Assembly (NCBI GenBank): GCA_036674765.1
Contig: JARVKI010000047.1
Coordinates: forward strand, 62,001-126,000
Direction: 5' to 3'
Source: Seiridium cupressi
Taxonomy: Eukaryota; Ascomycota; Sordariomycetes; Amphisphaeriales; Sporocadaceae
Length of the DNA: 64,000 nucleotides
Position numbers and translations under genes: made by a program. Under the pieces are notes generated by a model, which ran no database searches, was not told the origin of the DNA, and was given only the letters and a program-made list of their open reading frames with translations. How positions within the stretch are numbered: position 1 is the stretch's first letter; every line of letters starts with the position of its first letter. Positions 54,673-64,000 of the stretch are shown here, piece by piece.

Positions 54673-57600
54673 TTTAGCTGGTGGCATCAAAACCTCTTAT
54701 TGCCCACCGAGTCGCGTTTCTTAGTCCCCGACTCCACCACGAAAGACAAAAAAAAGTCGCCGAAACCCCCGATCTGGCTTTGCTGACTGTCATGAACCAC
54801 TTTCGCGCTTCTTTTGTCAATATGGCAGCAATTCCAGCAGCCAGTGGGCTTGGTTCCCCGCAGTGCCAGCTGCTAGGTACAGGTCAATGCCGTCGCTGTC
54901 CATATTCGCCGCCGGGATCTGTATGATGGAGGAAAAGGGGAAGAGAGGTGCAAAAGCAATTGAGAGCACCCGGATTGTCCTCCATGAAATTTTAAAATTG
55001 TACCTCCTAGCGCACTGACTCGCGGCAGACCGCGCCGAGCACCCTCTTTCGTCAATACTTCCGTGATCAATTGTATAGCTCGACGGATGCCCGCAGGCAG
55101 GGTCTGCTGTTGAGCCCGGCAACACACATATGCACTCTTCTACCGTCTGTCGCATTGCATGTCTCGCCTTCATGAGATGTATCTTGCAAACCTAATCCAT
55201 TTATATGGACAAGCCAAGATTTGGCACTCTTCCTGCATGACTAGTAATACTGGTTTTTCTGCCGGCAGCACTCAACGGGCTGAACTACGTTGGCCGTGCT
55301 CACGAGTGCTTTCTGGGTCACATCCCACTACAATCTGTCGAATTGGAGCAGACTATCATCTGCACGCTTAGCAGCATGTCAATGCTTAAGAGAGTGACAC
55401 GTGGTATAGAGCTTTCCTTTGTTGAAAAATGTAAAGTCAGGCAGCGACAACGTCAAATATTATCAATGCAGCCTTGCTTTACCGCATTAATAAACACCCT
55501 ACCGCGTTTTTCTGGGGCAAACCACAATCGAGGGCTTGTATTATACGAACACCTATACTATATCGCTATATTTGCCCACTACTTCCCTATAGAGGACCCA
55601 ACGTTAAGACAATGCACCATGCGAATTGGACAATATCTGGATAGAATAAGCCATATTGCACATCTAGGTAGTCACATGCATTGGCGTTCATAAAAGGATC
55701 TAGGAGTCCAGCTCCCGTTGTCGACTTTGTCGTAAATGGCGCCATTATTCAGGAGCTTTACAACTACATGTAGGGGGTTTATGCGATTTAAGACTATCCT
55801 GATATAAGCATGCCAGCATAGAAAAATTGGATTAACATAATAGCCCGTGCGCCAGCGTGTTATTCGAATATCGAGATCGAAGTACTTTCGATAGAAACGG
55901 TTTCGATTAGGAAAGGAAAACTCGAGGAAAAAAGGCAACCGCAACGAGATATCGATAACTACTGACTGTAACGGCGTGGCTCCACAGCAGCTGGGAGCTG
56001 GTGGCAGAACGCTATGATTAAGTGGGGCAACCTTAGATCTTTCATGAATTTGTGAGCTTTTGGTAGATCAAACCGTGACAACTACGCACAAAAAAAACCA
56101 GCTTCGTATCTCAAAAGTCTGTTTTCGTTTACGATAAAGTTGGCCAAACACGCTTAGATCTGATCGTTAGCAGCTATAAAACAAACATATTAAATTAATA
56201 AAAAGGCACGTACTATACTAGTCTCAAATCACCTAAACCCCCTAACATGTATCTATGCGTGACCTTAGCTTGTAGCGAGATGCAGAGCAGTGTAAAATGG
56301 AACCATTCCCGGATATCAATGCAATGTTCAAAGTGATTTTTATTGCTAGAATGAGTGACTGACTAGGCCAGTTGATCGGCTCTTCGAAGGAACGTTCACA
56401 GATGGGCCACCCAGGAAATTCGAAGGAGCGTTGCCGGGTTCGAACTGTTGGTCTTCAAAAAATTGGGTTGAACATCGTCGGGAAGGAATTCCATGGATAA
56501 GCTGGAATTGGCCAACTACACCACTTCGTTTCAAACTTTCCGGACTTGACATTCGGCTGAGCAGAAAGTGTTTGACCAGATGGTCGAGAGTAGCCACCTT
56601 ATGGGAGTACACAAATCCTCAATCATCCTTCTGTCGTCGTACAGCCCCCTATAGCCTAACTGATGGTCCAGCCGGGTACGAATGTAAGGAACCATACGGC
56701 AGTTGAACCTTGAAAGACCATCTCCAATGGAATACTGCATGCACCAGGCATTGGGACACAGTCCTTCTACCTCTGACTTCTGTGAGCAATATTCATTCAA
56801 TATTCCATTGTCACATTCCTCTGTCAACCGAATTAGGATCTTGACAGGCATTCAGAGTCCACGACACTTGACAGGGCCTGGGATGGTTCGGGCTGGAGTG
56901 AAATTGAGCTGATGGTTTTCATGTATCTTGAAATTATATGCCATTTCTGGCGATCTTGCAAAGTGAAACATGATTCGGGAGTGGTCTCGAGAGCTCGGCG
57001 GTAGAACTTCCCTAGCACAAGAAATTAACGTCCCCTATTGTTGAAGCGTTTGAGAAAGGTGGCGAGAAATAAAACCAACGGGAAGACTAGACTGCATAAG
57101 AAAAATACCAGGGGAAAGATGGACATGGTAGGGGAACGCCCCGTGCATAGCATGCATGACTGGTTGAAGTTTTCCGATCTCCTCACCACAATCACTTCGC
57201 TCCAGCATAGACTCACCGACCAAACAAGATTTGGACAGAACTGAGAAAGGGCTAGCAGCTCGTATAAACCAGCAGCAGATAAGTTGCACAAACACGCGTC
57301 GGAAGATGAAGAGTATATAGTATGTATAATATCAATCGTCATTCAACTAATTCTCCGCTTCGGTCGATGGTTTGCCACCATCTCAGTGCAGCATCCCATC
57401 ACCGCCACAAGCATTGAGGTATCTCTCAACAAGTTTCCAATAGTTTATGTAAGGGGATGAAAACGCTGCAGTTCCCTGCCCATCATGAGGTCCAATATTG
57501 TACATTATGTCTTATCAATTCATCTGCTCCCAGCGGTAGCGAGATGTAGTGCTCCACCTCGCCCAAGAACATATAGCACAAACAGAACAAAAAACAGCTT

Positions 57601-57958
57601 GAGAATGAACATAAAATTCCACCCGTAAACTCCCAGTAAAGCCTTCTGATCGTGGATCGTATCTTTCAGATGTCTGCCGTGAAGTACAAGTGCGCAAGTT
57701 GCAACTGTTTGCGACAGTTTACTGAATCAAAAAATAAAAATAAAAAATGCAACAAAAGAGAAAGAAACCAAGCTGGTCATAAGACGAATATGAATCGTAA
57801 TGACCTCGCATGGAATGATCCAGCCCGGCGGGCATATTGAACAAGGAAGACGCCCATCAAATGTCATCAACGCATACGGAGCATGACAAATGAGACTCGG
57901 GTGCGCCAACTGGGATATATACAACTTCCGAGAACCTTCCGAGTGGTAGGATGAGCAT
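54673..57958. other. Long gene-poor, partly AT-rich tract
   Basis: About 3.3 kb. It includes an ankyrin-like relic near 55.7-55.9 kb and an AT-rich patch (56040-56340). The 3' flank of the Tea1-like gene lies at the right end. Frames at 55343-55693, 56346-56612 and 57035-57342 have no family resemblance. Confidence 0.4.
55672..55944 (-). pseudogene. Degenerate ankyrin-repeat fragment in AT-rich DNA
   Basis: The minus-strand frame contains a stretch close to the ankyrin consensus (NPLHVVVKLLNNGAIYDKVD, then NGSWTPRS), equivalent to T/PLH...V.LLL.NGA......D..G.TPL. The rest of the frame is Arg/Tyr/Phe/Ile-rich with no second clean repeat. The surrounding DNA is AT-rich, with many TA steps, as expected of old, possibly RIP-affected sequence. 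Many fungal STAND or HET genes carry ankyrin repeats, so it may be debris of such a gene. The link to a particular parent is not shown. Confidence 0.35.
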
Positions 57959-60900
57959 TTAGAATCGCCTCGCGCTCTGACCGTTGGGTCCTGGCTGTGG
58001 TTGGTCCTCGGTATCAAGTCGCTTGCGCCAATCAGCAAGGCTCTCGCTCAGACCGAGTCCCACACCGTCCTCACTCTTCTTGCCAGCCTCGAAATCAAAG
58101 GCCGTGGATAAACGGTAGTTCTCGTTCGTCGCTTCCCATTTAGACCTCAGCTGGTCAAGTTCGTCCGCCAAGTTATCAAGCGCAGTGCTGTTTCTAGCAT
58201 CACCAAGCCCGCCGTAGAGGCTACCAGCTTCTGAACTTTCTTGACGTTGGTGCCCGTGACTAATGTTGTTCATACTCGGTGTTGCCTCCGAGCCAATGCT
58301 GGGCGCCTGTCGACTGCGTCTCCGGTAGTGGTCGACGGAGTTCTCGACTTGATCTAACAACAGGCCGACCTTGTGTTCTGCATCTTGAGCACGTTTTTCC
58401 AAGAGGACATTCTCTTGTTGCATCTGCTCGAGTCCCCTTTCCATGACGGTGAGACGATGAGCAGCATCGTCACTTGCTTGCGCAGCACGGTCACGCTCGA
58501 TCTTGGTTGATTCAAGCTCTTGGCGTACTCCAGCTAGCTGCTTCTCCAACAGAGACGAAGAGCTCTTGAGTTGCTCCTCGAGGGCTTCGATTTTCCGCTC
58601 GAGAGCAGAACGTTGATTGTCCCAATCAGCCGGTGGGGATCCGATGCTAGACTCGGCACTCACGGATCTCTCCTCCAGCTCGATATTCTCGTTCTTGAGG
58701 CGAGCATTGTCAGACTTGTACTTGGATAGCTCCTCTTTCATCCGCTTGAGCATCTTCTCAGTTCCTTTCACGTAATGGACCGCTGATTGATAGTCGCTCT
58801 CGAGCTGAGTGATTCTTTCCCGGTATGTCGCTTCCGTCTGTTGTATCTGAACATCAAAATTCTGCCTCATCTCATCGTTTGCTGAGCGTGCCTCGGCAAG
58901 CTGCTGCTCCAGATCACCACCAGGAGAATCAGTTCTCGAGTTGATGCCTCTGACTCGCGTGACCCCGTTCGGACTGATACCTCTCTCTGTCAGTATGTCC
59001 TTGAGTGTGTTGTGTTGAACAGTCATGGCATTGGTCTCAAGCTGTTGGTTGGCAAGCTGGTGCTTCAGGTCAGAGTTCATGGCCTGCAGTGTCTGTGTGT
59101 CCTTTAGTGCTGCCTGAAGCTGTCTTCGAATCGTAACACCCTCCCGGCTAGACTGTTCCTGGTAAGCCTCCAAACCAGCAATACGCTCTTCGGCGCTTCG
59201 CAACTTGTCAGATGCTGTATCAGCTTCCTGCTGATACTTCTTTACCAGGTTGTTCGCAGCATTGACCTGGCTCTGGAGCGCGGCAATACGTTCGGCGTCA
59301 GCCTGCTTAGACTTGTTACCGTTCTGAGTGATCTTGTCCAAACCCGAGAGGACAGCTTGGCGATGAGTCTTTGCTTCGTTGGCGTGCCGCTCGGAAAGTT
59401 CTTCTGCATCACGTAAGCGTTGACTGACGGCAACGAGCTCGGCGGTGCGCGCCTCATGTTCGGCTTTGAGCTTTGTCAACTTCGACTCTATTGTTTCCCT
59501 CAATGCACGTTCTTCGTCAAGCTTCGACTCGAGATGGGACCTCATATCTTCTGATGCAGCCACAGCTGCACGCAGGGAATCGAGATCTCCTCCACCCTCC
59601 CTCTCAGAGCCGCTGATCTCCTCGTACCGACCTCGCAAGTCCGTATGCTCAATTCGGAGTGCATCAAAAGCGGCAATTGTTTCGGCACCGGTTGTCGCAT
59701 GCTCACGGGCCTCACGTTGTGCCATATGCAATTCAGCTCTTAACGACTCGAGCTCGAGAGATGTCTGCTGCTTGTATGACTCGAGGTCTGCCATACGCTT
59801 CTGTGCAGCACTCGCAGTTTCATCTGCAAGCTGTCGTGCCCGCTGTTCTGCTGCAAGGTCAGAAGCGGACCGCTCGAGCGAGTTTTGCATATCCTTCTGG
59901 AGATTCAAAGCCGCTGCTAGCTTCCGATTCGTGTCCGTCTTTCGGTAGTTGTCGTCACGATCACTATCCAGCTGTGGTGTGCTTGATGCGCTACCCATGT
60001 GCGCCGCCATCCTGGCCTTGGCGTAAATTGCCTCTTGAACTGCAGCGTCGCGTTGGCGTTCGGCCTCGGCAATTTGCTTTGCAGCTATGACAGCTTGCTT
60101 GTCAACAGAGCTTTGCACGTTGACCAGCTCTTGTCTCATCGCAAGGAGCGCCTCGATCAGAGGCCGGTCTTCATCATCGAAGCTCTCGGCTCGGCTCTCG
60201 AGGGTTGGGCTCATAGCAGCGCTCGGGGTGTAGCCTGACTTTCGTGCTAATTCAAGCTCGGACGCGTACCAAGCATTTCGATTGCGGGCTGAATCGAGCT
60301 CCTTAAGCAACGCGACAGTCTGCGAGTTTCTACCTGAGCTCCTACGTGCCAGTGGATTGCTATTCTGCCTAGTGGGTGGCGGCGGAGATGATGGTCGGGT
60401 TGTGACGTTCTTCAAGCTGGGTTCGGTGGTACTGTCTACTGAACTTTGGCCTCTGGTTTGCCGCGCTGGTTTACTCTTAATGATATCGGCGACGGCAGTC
60501 TCAGCCTTGCGGCCTTGGTTTGGCGTGCGCCGACCGTTACTGACAGGACTCGAGGCTGTGGGCTCCTCCTTGATGACATCTCGTAATATCGGAGACTGAT
60601 TTCGGAGATTGGGGCTCGACGATCCAGATCCAGCTGCCTCCCGTTCTATGCGCTCAATAGACGCATTTCTGACTCTTCCATTGACAGTGGCAGTATTGAC
60701 CGTTGGTCGAGGCGGTTGCCCCTGAGGAGGCGGCCCTGCAGGTCCCTGTGCGAGCGCGGCCCTTGGTGGCTTAGTCGAGGCATTGGCGGAGATTGTGGCA
60801 GCAGCACCATCCATCTGGTTCCCGTTGATTGCCTTCGGTGGGCTGATCGGGCGGGCTGCCTCTTGAGGGCGTCTCTGGCCTGGTCCATTGGAACCCTCGC

Positions 60901-62521
60901 GCGGTGGGCCGGCTCGTTGGGCCGTTCCTGGCTCTTCACTACCGCTCGGTCTCCTTTGTTGCTGCATCTTCTGTGTGTTCGATTGTATTTGAGCATCGTT
61001 GGGATACCTGATTTTTGTAGTATCGAGTACGTAGACAATGGACAGGTCATTAACCTGATTAGTCGCTGAGCTCGGTTCTCCTCCCACAACGACGATCGAC
61101 TTTCCGACAGTTGTCATGCTGTGGCCGGATCGCGCAGATGGTGTTGGTCCCATATTCTGGAAGGTGTACCAGCGTCGGGAGGATATCCGGAAAGCCGCGA
61201 GATCGCCCAAGTCAGCGCCCTCCTCGGTGCGCCCTCCGAATATATACATGACATCGTCGACGAGAGCTGCGGCTTGACCCTCGCGCGGAACGGGGATATA
61301 TCCTATACAATCCAGCTGGGTCCATTGCACGATGGCGGGATCAAAGCACCAAACATCGTTAAACCATTGGAAGCCATTCGTACCACCGAATCTGCAAGAA
61401 TCAGCATTTATGTATTGGTACCGGAATTGGGTGATTCACTTACAGATACATCTTGTCGTTATAAGTAATTACGGTGTGGTTCGTTCGTGCAGGCGGGACC
61501 TTGCCTTTGGGTGACGTGTTGTTCTCGCTATTCTCAACAAGTATCTCCCATCGGTTGGTCGGTAGCTGCAACTGATTTAGATCAAAGGCAGCTAGGTCAT
61601 TCATGAAGTAGCCTTCTATTTGGCCACCAAAGATGTAAATCTTGGATCCTATTATGTTAAGGGAATGGCCATAACGTCCCGAAGGTCGGGATCCCGCCGG
61701 TAGCGCTCTGGACCATTGTCTCGTGGCTACGCAGTGCGATCAGTATGCGGGTCTAGGATCCAGTTGATTGCCCCCATCCGTGTATAGTACTCACATGTGT
61801 TGAGCAGATAGAGAGTCTCGTCCAAGACATCGGCTTCATCAATCTTGGTGTCACCACCGTATACGATGAAGGCGTTGCCTACCAAAAGGGAAGCATGGCC
61901 TACTCTTGGCCCTGGACCTTCTGCAGTCGTCGGGAGCGGGTAACATGACATGCTTCCGCCAGCCTCAATCATCCACAAGTCGCCTTTCACGGTAGAGCTG
62001 TTGATAAGACCACCCATGACGTATATGTCGCCTTCTTTCGATGAAACACTATTGACGGCAGCTCCATATCGGGGAAAGGGACTCGGGATCGAAGATGTGA
62101 AATTGAGCCTTCGTTGCGACCAAGGAAACAGCGACGCATTCGGATTTGACTGGGGGGCGTTTTGGGGAGCATTGCGAAGCTGCAAAAGGGGAATCGCAAG
62201 TTAGCATGGAGACTTGCGGCGGACTTCTTCATCAGTACTGCTTACGGGTAAATCGCTTTGCTGCGGCTGCGGCTGCGGTTGGGGCTGCGACTGTGGTGTC
62301 TGTTCAGCGGCGCGGCGCACAGCGTACTTCTCGAGATCTTGGTTTGGGCTACCACCCTCGTCGAACGAATTCAAGCTGCCGGTTGGTGTTGAGCGAGCGC
62401 CCTTCTCGTCTCGGGCGACTCGTGCGGCAGCGTTGGGGATACCACCCGAGATTGGAGGACCGTCTCGACTTTGCAGCGCCCTATCCTGCTGGTTCTTCTT
62501 GGACTTGAATAGGAATGCCAT
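57959..62521 (-). CDS. Tea1-like Kelch-repeat cell-polarity protein
   Basis: Exons 62521-62246, 62179-61795, 61726-61444 and 61391-57959 give 1458 aa. Residues about 1-90 are disordered and Gln/Pro-rich. Residues about 100-450 contain Kelch blades (DIYVMGG, AFIVYGGD, KIYIFGG, MYLFGGTNGF, VMYIFGG, SIVVVGG with following W/Y). A Pro/Ser-rich linker follows, then a very long coiled coil (about residues 700-1400) of Glu/Gln/Leu/Ala heptads. This is the architecture of Tea1/KelA, which rides microtubule plus ends and marks growth sites at hyphal tips. The 52-68-base introns have clear donors and acceptors, and three of the four exon joins fall between Kelch strands. Confidence 0.88.
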
Positions 62522-64000
62522 GGCGAATCAGAGCCAGGCCCTCCTGAGAGATGGCACTGGCGACGCAATTGCAGCGTGGTGATGCCACAGGTAATGCCAG
62601 GCTAGTAGCGACGACGTTGTGCGACGGGGGGGATGGAATTGGCCAGATGTGATGTGCAGCAGGAACCAGTCGTGCGGAGCTAGGATAAAGAATAGCTATT
62701 GCTGTCTCTGCGACTGTCGCGCGGTGGGTCGTCGAGAGTTGAGAAGGCTGGGAATTTCATGGAGGTTGGCAGTCCGGGCTTTGGCGTCGTTGGTTTTCCA
62801 GGGTCCTGGTCGGTCTTTTTTTTTTTTTTTTTTTTTTATCAAAACATCGACTACTTTTTGAAAGCCAAAAGGTGAAATCCCGGCGCCGTTACTGTCTTGC
62901 GCAGCCTCTTGAATTCCCGCTGCAATGCTGGAAGTCCGAAAACAAGAAAGAAGGTCGGGCGCAAAGGGACTAATCAATTCGTGTGTCGTGTCGCGTCGTG
63001 GTAGAAGGCGTAGAGTAGCGTGGGCGGAAATAGTAGATTGGTTTGGGTTTATTACAGAAATCCGAATATGAACACAGAAGCGACTGCAACATCCGTTTCG
63101 TCGTCTTTATCTCGTTTAGTCTTGGAAAACTCGAAGCTGTGCGACGGGAAGGGCCAGAGTTTCAATTACTCGATGTCGTCGTCCGCCTCGCCCTAACACC
63201 CGGAAACGATGAAGCGACGATGCTCGGTAGATGGTTAGGACAGAAGACAAAAATGGCTGTCGAGGTCAGGTCCGACGGGCCAGGTGAGCGAGCGCCAACG
63301 ATGCGGACTGCGCTTGGTGGATGGGACAAATGCAAATTTCCAGAACGCTCATCCAGGGGTTTCCCCCCTCAAAGACGCCTTGGCTTCCTGGGAGCTGGCG
63401 TGGTACGCTGCAGATGACCGGGGCTAACAGAGGGGTGGGCCGTCCATAGCGCTCCGCCTTGAATCATTTATTCAATGTTCGACTGGGATGCCCATGGCCG
63501 TGCTCAGCATGCGAAGAGTGTGTGCCGTGGTTTGCTGCGTCGTTCGCTGCGAGTGATTCTGGTGCGGCGCCAACAGTCACTGTCACACAGCGTGTGGATG
63601 TATACACGCATACGCCTAGCCATACATGTACACTTATATATAAATATATACCCCCATCTGCGAGGGCCAGCTGCGTGCTGCTGAATATTTACTTCTAGTG
63701 CATACACACATGTACGTATGTGCTGGACCAAGCACATCGGGGTTTGATCCTATTGTTGGTTTGTTCTGTCGTCATGAGCTGTTTACTTATCTCACCCCCA
63801 GCTATACACGCGTATATTAAGTGGCCCGCTCCCTCGGCGCGCACTCTTGCAACGATATGGTCAGGGAGCACCTTGCACACCAGGGGCTCGAATCTTGATG
63901 GGGCCGTAAGCTGGCGACGGAAATTGTCCACATGGGATTGGCATGAGATATTCCCGTAAAGGAAGATGTGCCCTATATTCTTCGAAAAACTCTTTTAATG
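62522..64000. other. 5' flank of the Tea1-like gene, no further gene
   Basis: About 1.5 kb of promoter and upstream DNA. It includes a 22-base T run and, near 63600-63720, a stretch rich in alternating TATA/ACACA. Open frames (for example 63043-63417) show no domain. Confidence 0.4.
62816..62837 (+). repeat. Homopolymer run of 22 T
   Basis: Uninterrupted T22 (A22 on the transcribed strand) about 300 bases upstream of the Tea1-like start codon. It could be a poly(dA:dT) nucleosome-excluding element. Its exact length is a place where sequencing error is likely. Confidence 0.9.

Noticed and set aside
1..64000. CRISPR arrays, insertion sequences, prophage, intact transposons
   Set aside because: No spaced direct-repeat arrays, transposase or reverse-transcriptase motifs or long terminal repeats were seen; the window is eukaryotic nuclear DNA.

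Overview
This window is nuclear DNA of a filamentous ascomycete (Pezizomycotina, probably Sordariomycetes). Genes sit on both strands, with short introns (about 43-150 bases) that have GT(A/G)(A/T)GT donors, CTAAC/CTAAT branch points and AG acceptors. The gene families include a Kelch/coiled-coil polarity protein, a HET-domain gene, NACHT-type STAND genes and an NRPS-like reductase relic. There is no sign of bacterial or phage organisation.

Layout. 0.5-1.1 kb: mitochondrial ssDNA-binding protein. 1.4-2.6 kb: basic/acidic hypothetical protein split by an in-frame TAG. 3.7-4.3 kb: NRPS-like relic with its centre deleted. 5.5-7.5 kb: Gfd2/YDR514C-type exonuclease-fold protein. 7.8-9.1 kb: EHN-type epoxide hydrolase. 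10.0-14.5 kb: the purine enzyme FGAM synthase. 15.4-17.7 kb: nuclear-looking disordered protein. 18.4-20.1 kb: LIM-type zinc-finger gene with two in-frame TAG codons. 20.4-20.7 kb: duplicated tRNA-like element. 22.5-23.6 kb: MDR oxidoreductase. 24.7-26.7 kb: damaged HET gene. 27.9-29.3 kb: secreted intradiol-type dioxygenase. 30.5-32.8 kb: Q/A-rich hypothetical. 33.4-35.5 kb and 36.0-37.2 kb: SRP receptor alpha and YIF1, divergently transcribed. 37.9-38.9 kb: Mpv17/PMP22 protein. 40.3-43.0 kb: AAA ATPase. 43.2-45.2 kb and 47.5-53.9 kb: two STAND-related genes. 54.6 kb: intron-bearing tRNA. 55.7 kb: AT-rich ankyrin relic. 58.0-62.5 kb: Tea1-like Kelch protein.

Two things stand out. First, the FGAM synthase gene contains what reads as a stwintron (spliceosomal twin intron). 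An internal intron splits the donor of an outer intron after its first G, and only two-step splicing restores the conserved SPFPG motif. Second, several genes that are otherwise open over long stretches carry in-frame TAG or TGA codons. In the LIM gene and in the NRPS relic the affected position is one where tryptophan is expected. Filamentous ascomycetes are known to edit A to I in mRNA during sexual development, which turns UAG or UGA into UGG. Ordinary decay or RIP (C-to-T in CpA) is the main alternative. All three allorecognition-like genes (HET, DUF7708-STAND, NACHT-TPR) carry at least one lesion, so this repertoire looks partly decayed.

All exon borders were placed by eye from splice signals and reading-frame continuity. 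No database search was run.
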